Assembly: GCF_015291725.1 (NCBI RefSeq)
Contig: NZ_CP030038.1
Coordinates: forward strand, 7,305,001-7,369,000
Direction: 5' to 3'
DNA from: Bradyrhizobium sp. CCBAU 51765
GTDB lineage: Bacteria > Pseudomonadota > Alphaproteobacteria > Rhizobiales > Xanthobacteraceae
Length of the DNA: 64,000 nucleotides
The notes beneath the pieces were generated by a model that was not told the origin of the DNA, ran no database searches, and saw only the letters and a list, made by a program, of their open reading frames with translations. A program made the translations under genes and the position numbers. Positions 1 to 8,016 of this stretch are shown in pieces; the first letter of the stretch is position 1; the number at the start of each line of letters is the position of its first letter.

Positions 1-934
1 ACGCTTCCTCGCGCGCGATCACCGATTCAGTGCGCCCGAGCAGATCTGCAGGCGCACCGCGCTCAACCAATAAGCGGGCAAGCTGACGCAGCGATACGCT
101 CGAATCTTGAATACCGTAGAACGCCCCCTCGAAGAACGGAATCCCGTAGCGTTGCTCCATCTTGCGTGCGACGTTGATCATGGACTTTGAGCACACCAAC
201 ATCGCCGCCCGCGCGCGATGGGCTGAAGCGACTTCGCGATACTTGCCATCGCCGGAGATGCAGGAGAGAATCCGTATTCCAAGTTCGTCTAGCAGTGGCT
301 TCACTTGCCAGAGCTCTCCCGAAAGGTTGTATTCTCCGATCAGGTTGATATCGTACGGGGTGGTGTAGTCTGGCTCTTGCGTCCCGATCACATAGTCGAG
401 CAACGCCTCGCCGGCGAGCTTGTTACCGAGGTTCTTCGAGCCGACGAAGCCCGGGGAATTGATCGGGATCACCGGCTTTGCGAACCTTTGAGATGCGGCC
501 TTACAGACTGCGTTGATATCGTCGCCAATCATCGCCGGGATGCAGGTTTGATAGACGAAGATCGCGGGCGGGTCGCACTTGTCGATGATCTCCTTGATCG
601 CTTTGCAGAGCCGCTTCTCGCCTCCGAATACAATATCGGTTTCGCTCAAATCGGTTGTGAACGAGGTGCGCCACAGATTCGAGCCTGACGACGCCGCGCC
701 GCGATTGTCCCAGGAATTCCCTTCGCACGCGATCGGACCATGCACCAAGTGAGCGACATCGGTGAACGGCTGTAGCGCAACCTTGGCGCCATCGAAAGCA
801 CAGCCGCCCGCAGCGCTACCCGGCTGCAGTTGCTTGGTGCAGCCGTTCTTGCGTTCAGCCTCCGACTTACTGCCGTTCTTGGCGCAGCCCGGCTCGTCAA
901 AAATATTCTGGACCGTGGCCGCTAGTGATCTCAT
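1..934 (-). CDS. nifE: NifE, nitrogenase FeMo-cofactor scaffold protein (3' end outside window)
   Basis: NifE forms the NifEN scaffold on which the FeMo-cofactor precursor matures before transfer to NifDK. About 311 codons are visible; the C-terminus lies beyond the left edge. The N-terminus carries the family pattern EPGCAKN then a Cys-rich stretch (GCTKQLQPG, GGCAFDG), followed by HGPIACEGNSWDNRG and the Cys in YQTCIPAMIGDD, all typical of NifE rather than NifD. I place the start at the ATG whose complement is 932-934, 94 bases after nifK, so it continues the nifDKE operon. No separate promoter is visible in the gap, so it probably depends on the nifD promoter. Identification is firm by motif and by neighbours. 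Confidence 0.95.
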   Translation of the reverse strand, partial: MRSLAATVQNIFDEPGCAKNGSKSEAERKNGCTKQLQPGSAAGGCAFDGAKVALQPFTDVAHLVHGPIACEGNSWDNRGAASSGSNLWRTSFTTDLSETDIVFGGEKRLCKAIKEIIDKCDPPAIFVYQTCIPAMIGDDINAVCKAASQRFAKPVIPINSPGFVGSKNLGNKLAGEALLDYVIGTQEPDYTTPYDINLIGEYNLSGELWQVKPLLDELGIRILSCISGDGKYREVASAHRARAAMLVCSKSMINVARKMEQRYGIPFFEGAFYGIQDSSVSLRQLARLLVERGAPADLLGRTESVIAREEA

Positions 935-1028
935 CCTTTTTTCCTCTCAGCGCAAACTAATTGCATGGTCAACGGTCATGTGCTTGTGCCATCGCAGTTA
1001 TTGCGATGGCACGCGACACGGTCGCTCA

Positions 1029-2585
1029 TCAACGAATGATGTCAAAGCTGTAGTCAGTTTTGCCAAGAACGTTCGTCTTCTTGTCCATTTCATCGAAGAC
1101 CTTGTCCAGGATCTTCACGAGTACATTCAGGCCGCCCTGATAGCCCCATAGGGGGGACCGGTGATGGTGATGCCGATCAAAAACCGGAAAGCCGATGCGG
1201 ATCAGTGGCGTTCCAGTATCGCGCTCCAGATACTTGCCATAGGTGTTGCCAATCAGAAAATCGACTGGCTCGGTGAACAGGAGTGAGCGCATGTGCCAGA
1301 GGTCCCGGCCCGGATAGGCTTGGCAGCCCTGCCCGAATGGCGAGCTTGCAAGCAGCATCTGCATTTTTTCGTGCCATGCCTTGCTGCCGTTCGTGGACAG
1401 CACATGGGTCGGTTCGGCGCCGAGTTCGAGCAGAAACGCAGCCAGCCCATAGCAAAGATCCGGATCGCCATAGATCGCGAACTTCTTGCCATGGATATGC
1501 GCGCTGGAGTCAGCGATGGCGTCGACCAAGCGGCCACGTTCTCGCGCAAGCTGCTCGGGAATCTCCTTGCCGCTGATGCGTGACAGCGCCACGATAAAGT
1601 CATCCGTTGCGGATAAGCCCACCGGGTAGTTGAAGGATACGATGTCCTGCCCATGCTCAGCAACGAATGGCAGCGTTTTTTCGGTGCACCACTGCTGCAT
1701 GGAGATTGTCGCCTTGGCGTGAACCGCGTTGGCCGCATCTTCCAGCGTCGTGCCTCCGTCATACATCCGGAATTCGCCGTCTGTCGGAGTATCGAAGACT
1801 TCAGAATTATCAGCGAGAATCGTGTGCTGGATGCCCATCAACGCCAAGATGCGCTTGATTTCGCGAAGGTTCCCGACAGTATAGCCATCGAACCCGCCAA
1901 TGATGTTGATCGCCCCGTTCTGCTTGCGCGCCAGCTTCGGCGCTGTTCCGGCCTTACCGTCCCAAAAATGCTCCAGAATGCCCTTGAGCGCATTGTCATA
2001 ACCGGTGACGTGGCTCCCGACGAACGCCGGCGTATGGGCGAATGGCACGTCGAAGTCCGCCGGGACCGAGCCTTTTTCTTTCGACGTTTTGATGAAGGCA
2101 TTGAGGTCATCGCCGATCACCTCGGCCATGCAGGTGGTCGAGACCGCAATCATCTTGGGTTTGTACATGTTGTAGCTGTTCGCGAGCCCGTCGATCATGT
2201 TGTTCAGACCGCCGAATACGGCAGCGTCTTCCGTCATCGACGAGGAGACGCAGGAAGAAGGCTCCTTAAAGTGCCGCGACAGATGGCTGCGGTAGTAGGC
2301 AACGCAGCCTTGCGAGCCGTGGACGAAGGGCAGCGTGCCCTCAAAGCCAACAGAGGCGAATACGGCGCCAAGCGGCTGGCATGCCTTGGCCGGATTTACC
2401 GCTAGCGCCTCCCGCGCAAAGTTCTTTTCGCGATATTCGGCCGTCTTCGTCCATTCCTTGATGCGTTCGACCTCGGCGGGATCGCGCGGATTCTCGAATA
2501 TCTTCTTCTTGGCCAGCATCTCCTGGTATTCTGGACCTCGGAACAGTTCGAGATGATCGAGCACGTGTTCGGCACTCTGCGCCAT
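1029..2585 (-). CDS. nifK: NifK, nitrogenase MoFe protein beta subunit
   Basis: Beta subunit of the MoFe protein; with NifD it forms the alpha2beta2 tetramer that reduces N2 and holds the P-cluster at the subunit interface. The product is 518 residues, the usual size. The P-cluster cysteines are present: Cys69 (KACQP), Cys94 (HGSQGC) and Cys152 (TTCMAEVIGDD). The C-terminus ends in a normal YSFDI motif. A ribosome site GAAGGA lies just before the ATG. It sits 66 bases after nifD and 94 before nifE, so co-transcription is expected. No sign of damage. The region needed for P-cluster binding is complete, so the subunit should be functional. Confidence 0.98.
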   Translation of the reverse strand: MAQSAEHVLDHLELFRGPEYQEMLAKKKIFENPRDPAEVERIKEWTKTAEYREKNFAREALAVNPAKACQPLGAVFASVGFEGTLPFVHGSQGCVAYYRSHLSRHFKEPSSCVSSSMTEDAAVFGGLNNMIDGLANSYNMYKPKMIAVSTTCMAEVIGDDLNAFIKTSKEKGSVPADFDVPFAHTPAFVGSHVTGYDNALKGILEHFWDGKAGTAPKLARKQNGAINIIGGFDGYTVGNLREIKRILALMGIQHTILADNSEVFDTPTDGEFRMYDGGTTLEDAANAVHAKATISMQQWCTEKTLPFVAEHGQDIVSFNYPVGLSATDDFIVALSRISGKEIPEQLARERGRLVDAIADSSAHIHGKKFAIYGDPDLCYGLAAFLLELGAEPTHVLSTNGSKAWHEKMQMLLASSPFGQGCQAYPGRDLWHMRSLLFTEPVDFLIGNTYGKYLERDTGTPLIRIGFPVFDRHHHHRSPLWGYQGGLNVLVKILDKVFDEMDKKTNVLGKTDYSFDIIR

Positions 2586-2651
2586 TGTTGAAATCCTTCA
2601 CAATCGAGATTGGTGTCGCCCCGGCCTTCGCGCAGACCGAGATGAGTTGGT

Positions 2652-4154
2652 TTATTCTGCAGCCAGGAGCTTGGCCCTCGAAGCTTCCTTCCAGGGGGCC
2701 TTCGTTTTCTTCCAGACGGGCGAGTTGATGGCCATGTCCATGTCGCGGGCAAAGATGGCAAAGCCATCATAGCCGTGATATGGGCCCGAATAGTCCCAGG
2801 AGTGCATCTGCCGGAACGGCACACCCATCTTTTGAAAAACGTATTTTTCCTTGATGCCCGAGCCGACGAGGTCAGGCTGGAGCTTTTCTACGAAGCGCTC
2901 GAACTCATAGCCATTAACGTCATCGTAGATGAGCGTGCTGTCCTTTACGTAGTGCTGAGCTGTGCGCTGATAGTCGTCGTTGTGACCGAACTCGTATCCG
3001 GTACCAATGACTTCCATCCCGAGGTCCTCGTATGCGCCGATCACATGACGCGGACGGAGCCCTCCGACGTACAGCATCACCGTCTTGCTCTCCAGGCGCG
3101 GGCGATATTTTGCGATCACAGCGTTCACCAGCGGTTGGTACTTTTCAATCACCCGCTCGGCGCCTTCCTTGATCTTGTCGTCGAAATAGCCAGCAATCTT
3201 GCGCAGCGACTCTGCGATCTTTGAAGGTCCGAAGAAGTTGTACTCGCACCAGGGGATACCGAACTTCTCTTCCATGTGGCGCGAGATGTAGTTCATAGAA
3301 CGGTAGCAATGCAGAATGTTGAGCTTTGCCTTCGGCGTTGCCTCGAGCTCAGCTAGTGAACCGTCGCCGGACCACTGCGCTATCACCCGCAGGCCCATCT
3401 CCTCTAGCAGAATTCGCGATGACCAGGCGTCCCCGCCGATATTGTAGTCTCCGATGATCGCAACATCGTACGGCGTCTGCTCAAACTTTGGTTTGCCATC
3501 GGACTCGAGCTGGTCGAAAATCCAATCGCGCACCGCATCGTTGGCGATGTGATGGCCTAGTGATTGCGACACACCCCGAAAGCCCTCACAACGGACCGGC
3601 ACGATGGTCTTGCCGCCGTATTCCTTGGACTTCGCTCTCGACACGGCCTCGATGTCGTCACCGATCAATCCGATCGGGCATTCCGATTGGATCGTGATGC
3701 CGTTGTTGAGCGGAAACAGCTCCTGGATTTCGTCAAGAATTTTGACCAGCTTTTTGTCGCCACCGAATACGATATCCTTTTCCTGGAAGTCGGAGGTGAA
3801 CTGCAGGGTCACGAAGCTATCGATCCCCGTCGTGCCAACGTAATAATTTCGTCGGGAGCCCCACGAATATTGACCGCAGCCTACCGGGCCATGGCTGATA
3901 TGGACCATGTCCTTGATCGGTCCCCAGACCACTCCCTTTGACCCTGCATAGGCGCAGCCTCTGATTGTCATCACGCCAGGTATGGATTTGATGTTGGACT
4001 TCACCCCGCAATCTGACTTGCCGGCTTGGTGAACGTTGAGGTGCTTGGCACGCCGTTTCGCGGTTTTCTCCGGATAGACCTTCAGCACCTCCTCGATGAG
4101 CTCTTTATTGCGAGCCCTGATTTCTGCGATGCTCTGGGTCGTGGCGAGACTCAT
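2652..4154 (-). CDS. nifD: NifD, nitrogenase MoFe protein alpha subunit
   Basis: Alpha subunit of the MoFe protein, carrying FeMo-cofactor. The 500-residue product has P-cluster cysteines Cys67 (RGCAYAG), Cys93 (GPVGCGQYS) and Cys159 (SECPIGLIGDD), and both cofactor ligands, Cys283 (LHCYRSMNY) and His451 (QMHSWDYSG). I chose the start MSLATTQ at 4154 because GAAGGA stands a few bases upstream. A longer reading frame opens at 4220, but that ATG lies inside the -24/-12 promoter and cannot be the start. First gene of the visible nifDKE operon; nifH is not adjacent, as is common in Bradyrhizobium, where nifH is unlinked from nifDK. Confidence 0.98.
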   Translation of the reverse strand: MSLATTQSIAEIRARNKELIEEVLKVYPEKTAKRRAKHLNVHQAGKSDCGVKSNIKSIPGVMTIRGCAYAGSKGVVWGPIKDMVHISHGPVGCGQYSWGSRRNYYVGTTGIDSFVTLQFTSDFQEKDIVFGGDKKLVKILDEIQELFPLNNGITIQSECPIGLIGDDIEAVSRAKSKEYGGKTIVPVRCEGFRGVSQSLGHHIANDAVRDWIFDQLESDGKPKFEQTPYDVAIIGDYNIGGDAWSSRILLEEMGLRVIAQWSGDGSLAELEATPKAKLNILHCYRSMNYISRHMEEKFGIPWCEYNFFGPSKIAESLRKIAGYFDDKIKEGAERVIEKYQPLVNAVIAKYRPRLESKTVMLYVGGLRPRHVIGAYEDLGMEVIGTGYEFGHNDDYQRTAQHYVKDSTLIYDDVNGYEFERFVEKLQPDLVGSGIKEKYVFQKMGVPFRQMHSWDYSGPYHGYDGFAIFARDMDMAINSPVWKKTKAPWKEASRAKLLAAE

Positions 4155-4208
4155 CTGATGTCCTTCAAAAGTTAGCTGTTGCGAGGGCGGCCTCTTGGGC
4201 AAGACTTT

Positions 4209-4224
4209 TGCAACCAGCATGCCA
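4209..4224 (-). promoter_or_regulatory. Sigma-54 promoter of nifDKE
   Basis: On the minus strand the bases read TGGCATGCTGGTTGCA: GG and GC separated by exactly ten bases, the -24/-12 signature bound by RpoN holoenzyme. It lies 55-70 bases upstream of the nifD start at 4154. With the activator half-site pair at 4295-4310 it makes a standard NifA-dependent promoter. Confidence 0.93.
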
Positions 4225-4294
4225 GCGCATCATAAGCACCAAAAACTTAGCAATCAAAATCGCTTAGCGCGCCTCGTGCGGTTACGGTGGCTGG

Positions 4295-4310
4295 TGTTGC
4301 GAACCCGACA
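4295..4310. promoter_or_regulatory. NifA upstream activator sequence for nifD
   Basis: TGT-N10-ACA (TGT TGCGAACCCG ACA on the plus strand), the NifA binding site. Its centre is about 80 bases upstream of the -24 element of the nifD promoter, inside the usual range. A pattern of this kind occurs by chance about once per 4 kb, so the position relative to the promoter is what supports it. Confidence 0.85.
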
Positions 4311-4340
4311 TTACGCTTGGGGCAGAGAACTCTTGGCTTG

Positions 4341-4430
4341 GCCCTGTTCGAAATTGAACAAGGGCTGGCTATGCGTGAAATTGCCAGCCCAATTCTCGAG
4401 CGTGTTCGCGATCGCAGTACTCTGCGATCG
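4341..4430. other. Three consecutive inverted repeats between sufS and nifD
   Basis: Three hairpins stand side by side: an imperfect one at 4341-4365 (GCCCTGTTC/GAACAAGGGC), an 8-bp stem at 4362-4369 with 4383-4390 (GGGCTGGC/GCCAGCCC), and a perfect 9-bp stem with a TACT loop at 4409-4417 with 4422-4430. They lie downstream of sufS and just upstream of the nifD activator site. There is no clear U-run, so this is not a plain intrinsic terminator. The rest of 4155-4615 shows no gene. Role unknown: an insulator, a transcript 3' end or a small RNA are possible. Confidence 0.5.
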
Positions 4431-4615
4431 ACCTCGCCGAAGGCGCCGCACTGGAAGACCGGCCGCAAGAGCGGCTGGCCGACACAGGCCCATCAATCCT
4501 ATGTATGCTTGTTGCGACCTACAGGTGCTTACCTGCTATTTTGCGATGAGGTGCATGACCTCATCCTCCAGGCCTCTATGCGAGCTGCCCACCTGGAGAT
4601 CGCAGGCTCGCCGAA

Positions 4616-5863
4616 TCACGAGAACAGCTGCCGCGCCTTGATAAGCGCACGCACGAGCACATCGATCTCCTGACGTGTATTGTAAAGTCCGAGGGACGCG
4701 CGGCACGTTGCCAGCACGCCGAAGCGCTTGAGCAGCGGCATCGCACAATGGGTCCCCGCCCGCACCGCCACGCCGGCGCGGTCGATGACGGTGGCAATAT
4801 CATGCGCATGCGCCCCCTTCATATCAAAGGAAACGATCGGTCCCTTGTGTGCCGCGGTCCCGATCATGCGCATGAAATTGATCCCCGCCAGCCTCTCCTG
4901 CGCGTAAGCGAGCAGTACGCTCTCGTGCCTGCGGATTTGCACCTTGCCTATTGAATTGATGTAATCGATAGCTGCCCCTAAACCGATGGCTTCGACGATC
5001 GGCGGCGTACCTGCTTCGAACCGGTGTGGCGGATCACCATAAATGACGCCGGAACGCGAGACCTCGCGGATCATCTCCCCGCCGCCGTTGAAGGGCGGCA
5101 TCGATGCCAGATGCTCAGACTTGCCGTAAAGAACACCGATCCCGGTCGGACCATAGAGTTTGTGGCCTGTCATGACGTAGAAATCGCAATCAATGTCGCA
5201 AACGTCGGCGCTCAGATGGACGCAAGCTTGCGAGCCGTCAACCAGCACCGGGATATCACGAGCATGCGCGATCCTCACCACGTCTTTCACCGGCAATACC
5301 GTGCCGAGCACGTTCGACATTTGTGTGATTGCAACCATCTTGGTGCGTGGGGTCAGCAGTCGCTCAAACTCATCGAGCAAGAAGTTTCCGTCATCATCCA
5401 CTGGCGCCCATTTGATCACTGCACCGAGTCGTTCCCTGAGAAGGTGCCACGGCACAATGTTCGAATGGTGTTCCATAATGGAGAGCACGATCTCATCACC
5501 CGACTTAATGCGTTCACGGCCAAAAGTCTGGGCGACCAGATTGATTGCCTCCGTGGCGCTCCGAGTGAAGATGATCTCTTCGTTTGTACGCGCGTTCACA
5601 AACCGCGCCACCTTGGTACGGGCGCCTTCATACGCCTCGGTCGCCGCGTTTGCGAGGTAGTGCAAGCCGCGATGAACGTTGGCGTATTCGCTGGAGTACA
5701 CCCGCATCATACGGTCAAGCACCGCGTTTGGCTTTTGCGAGGATGCAGCGTTATCGAGGTAAACAAGCGGCCTGCCGTACACCGTCATGGCGAGCGCGGG
5801 AAAGTCCGTACGTATACGGTTGACGTCGTAACTGCCATTGCTCACCGCGGGATGTGCGCTCAT
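4616..5863 (-). CDS. sufS: SufS, type II cysteine desulfurase
   Basis: PLP enzyme that takes sulfur from cysteine as an enzyme-bound persulfide for Fe-S cluster building by SufBCD. The 415-residue protein has the PLP lysine Lys235 in MTGHKLYGPTG, the His motif SIMEHHSN, and the active cysteine Cys373 in RAGTHCAMPLL, where the RAGxHCA context marks the SufS rather than the NifS/IscS class. The start at 5863 overlaps the sufD stop by four bases, so it is translationally coupled. No sufE follows. By position (last gene of fdx-sufBCDS, directly before nifD) it probably takes the place of nifS for nitrogenase clusters; that role is an inference. Confidence 0.93.
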   Translation of the reverse strand: MSAHPAVSNGSYDVNRIRTDFPALAMTVYGRPLVYLDNAASSQKPNAVLDRMMRVYSSEYANVHRGLHYLANAATEAYEGARTKVARFVNARTNEEIIFTRSATEAINLVAQTFGRERIKSGDEIVLSIMEHHSNIVPWHLLRERLGAVIKWAPVDDDGNFLLDEFERLLTPRTKMVAITQMSNVLGTVLPVKDVVRIAHARDIPVLVDGSQACVHLSADVCDIDCDFYVMTGHKLYGPTGIGVLYGKSEHLASMPPFNGGGEMIREVSRSGVIYGDPPHRFEAGTPPIVEAIGLGAAIDYINSIGKVQIRRHESVLLAYAQERLAGINFMRMIGTAAHKGPIVSFDMKGAHAHDIATVIDRAGVAVRAGTHCAMPLLKRFGVLATCRASLGLYNTRQEIDVLVRALIKARQLFS

Positions 5864-7182
5864 CGCCCCGCCTGCAGCCAGTGTTCAGCTTGAGCTGTCA
5901 CAAAATCGCGCAGATTCTCGGAAGTGATCTCCTCAATCGACTCGCCAAGGAACGCCTTAATCAGCAACGACTTCGCATCCTTCTCGGGTAGCCCTCGAGC
6001 GCGCAGATAGAATACGAGACTGTTGTCCAGCGCACCCGATGTCGCTCCGTGGCCGCAGGTCACGTCGTCAGCCAAGATTTCAAGTTCCGGCTTACTGTCG
6101 GCCTCAGCCTCGTCGGATAAGAGCAACGCTCGCGTCGTCAGGGTGGCGTCCGTCTTCCGGGCGGCAGGACGAACGACAATTCGGCCCTGAAATACCGAGC
6201 GGCCTCGATCGTCGACGACCGCGCGGAACTTCTCCCGACTGGTGCAATGTGGCACGGCATGGTCGACCACCATAGTTGTGTCGGCGTGAAGCTCGCCCCT
6301 GATGAGATTAACTCCATTCGCCGAGACATCGGTTCCCTCGCCAGCCAGCGAGATGAATCCCTGATAGCGGCTGATGGAGCCGCTGCAGGTCATGCTGAAG
6401 AGGTCGAGCTTAGCCCTGGCGCCGACTGCGATGATCGCCGACGAGATATTCACGGCGTCAGAGGCCGCGGCTGCGACGTGGATATACGAAAGGCTCGCCT
6501 CGTTACCGACTAGGGCGATTATCGCATCGTTGGCTTGATAGCCGCTCGCGCGTTCAGCCGAGACGAAACTTTCCACGATGGCCGCATGCGCGCCTTTACC
6601 AAGCTGTAGATACGAGCGTGTAAAGGTGGACACCGACACGCCGGTTGCGACGTGCACGATTTGAATTGGACGCTTCACCGCGTTGCCGTCGGAGATCGTA
6701 ATCACCAGGCCATCTGTTGCCATTGCGGCGTTGAGCGAGATAGCGGAATCGCTCGTCGTCGACAGCACCAGACCTGCCATGTCGCCAGGGACCGAATGCT
6801 CCAGAACCTCTCGCAGCGACCGCACAACAAGTCCATTTTCCAGCTTGCCGAGATCGGATAGCTCCGGCACGAATATACCATCCACCAAAACCAGTTTGAC
6901 CGCCTGATCGGCAGACACATGCTGGGCCGACACCTTTGCGCGCACTAGTGCCTCCGCATCCGGTCGCGGAGCGAGTGGCAGCACCTCGCCGATCAGGGCG
7001 CGCAGATCGGTGTATTTCCAGTCCTCCATGCCCCGATGCGGAAGGCCGGTACGCTCGTAGACCTCAAATGCGCTCGCCCGGATTTGAGGAACAAGGCCTG
7101 CACCAGGCAGCCGTCCACGCGCCGCAGCGAAAACATTGCCACTTGTGCGTTGGGGGTCGGCTTTGGGCAAAACCTGCTTCAT
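5860..7182 (-). CDS. sufD: SufD, Fe-S scaffold complex subunit
   Basis: SufD pairs with SufB and SufC in the SufBC2D scaffold, where Fe-S clusters are assembled in the cytoplasm. The product is 440 residues, the normal size. Visible family features are the N-terminal region with MEDWKYTDLR, the beta-helix core, and the C-terminal DVTCGHGATSGALD motif with the conserved Cys and His, followed by FYLRARGLPEKDAKSLLIKAF. The gene overlaps sufS by four bases and follows sufC after 17 bases, so it is part of one transcript with the ferredoxin and sufBCS. Confidence 0.93.
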   Translation of the reverse strand: MKQVLPKADPQRTSGNVFAAARGRLPGAGLVPQIRASAFEVYERTGLPHRGMEDWKYTDLRALIGEVLPLAPRPDAEALVRAKVSAQHVSADQAVKLVLVDGIFVPELSDLGKLENGLVVRSLREVLEHSVPGDMAGLVLSTTSDSAISLNAAMATDGLVITISDGNAVKRPIQIVHVATGVSVSTFTRSYLQLGKGAHAAIVESFVSAERASGYQANDAIIALVGNEASLSYIHVAAAASDAVNISSAIIAVGARAKLDLFSMTCSGSISRYQGFISLAGEGTDVSANGVNLIRGELHADTTMVVDHAVPHCTSREKFRAVVDDRGRSVFQGRIVVRPAARKTDATLTTRALLLSDEAEADSKPELEILADDVTCGHGATSGALDNSLVFYLRARGLPEKDAKSLLIKAFLGESIEEITSENLRDFVTAQAEHWLQAGR

Positions 7183-7199
7183 CGGAGCCCCTAGAGCCG

Positions 7200-7952
7200 T
7201 CAGGCCGCGTCTTCGAATTGGCCGTAGCCACAGGCTTCGAGCTCCAGCGCGAGTTCCTTGTCGCCGCTCTTCACGATCCGCCCTTTAGACATCACGTGCA
7301 CAACGTCCGGCACGACATGGTCGAGAAGCCGCCGATAGTGCGTGATCACGATCATCGCTCGTTCGGGCGAACGCAAGCCGTTGATGCCATTGGCGACGAT
7401 ACGCAGCGCGTCGATGTCGAGGCCGGAATCGATCTCGTCAAGGATGCACAGACTCGGCTCCAACAATGCCATCTGCAAAATTTCGTTGCGCTTCTTCTCG
7501 CCGCCGGAGAATCCGACATTAACGCCACGCTTGAGCATGTCCTGGCGAATGTTGAGTGAACCGGCCACCTTGCGGACTCTTTTCAGAAATTCGGGGGTGG
7601 AGAATTCCTGCTGGTCCCGCGCCTTTCGCTGGGCGTTCAGTGCCGCCCGCAGGAAGTTCATGGTGGTCACGCCAGCGATCTCGACCGGATACTGGAATGC
7701 CAGGAACACGCCCGCGGCGGCGCGTTCGTCCGGGTCCATCTCGAGAAGGTCCTCGCCCTTGAACAGGATCTGGCCGTCGATGACTTCGTAGCCGGGTTTG
7801 CCGGCAATGACGTGCGACAGGGTCGATTTGCCGGAGCCGTTCGGTCCCATGATCGCGTGCACCTCACCCGCATGGACGTTAAGATCGAGGCCGCAAATAA
7901 CTTCGCGGTGTTCGACACCAACATGCAAATCTCGGATTTCGAGTAGCGCCAT
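7200..7952 (-). CDS. sufC: SufC, Fe-S assembly ATPase
   Basis: ABC-type ATPase that powers conformational change of the SufB-SufD scaffold. The 250-residue protein has Walker A GPNGSGKST near residue 36, the signature FSGGEKKRNEILQM, Walker B CILDEIDSGLDIDAL, and the switch histidine in ITHYRRLL. This is the SufC form, which is cytoplasmic and has no membrane partner. The start at 7952 has AGGGA upstream. It lies between sufB and sufD in the operon. Its codon use looks intermediate between the GC-rich sufB and the more AT-tolerant sufD. Confidence 0.95.
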   Translation of the reverse strand: MALLEIRDLHVGVEHREVICGLDLNVHAGEVHAIMGPNGSGKSTLSHVIAGKPGYEVIDGQILFKGEDLLEMDPDERAAAGVFLAFQYPVEIAGVTTMNFLRAALNAQRKARDQQEFSTPEFLKRVRKVAGSLNIRQDMLKRGVNVGFSGGEKKRNEILQMALLEPSLCILDEIDSGLDIDALRIVANGINGLRSPERAMIVITHYRRLLDHVVPDVVHVMSKGRIVKSGDKELALELEACGYGQFEDAA

Positions 7953-8016
7953 TCTAATCTGATCCCTGAAATGTCATCTGGCGAGCCGCATTCGGGGCGG
8001 CTCGCGGGAGGTTGGG

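Noticed and set aside
4155..4220. 22-codon N-terminal extension of NifD
   Set aside because: Its ATG lies inside the -24/-12 promoter, and the shorter start has a ribosome site and matches NifD length.
4509..4522. TGT-N8-ACA near 4509-4522 as a second NifA site
   Set aside because: Spacing is eight instead of ten bases, and it is far from the promoter.
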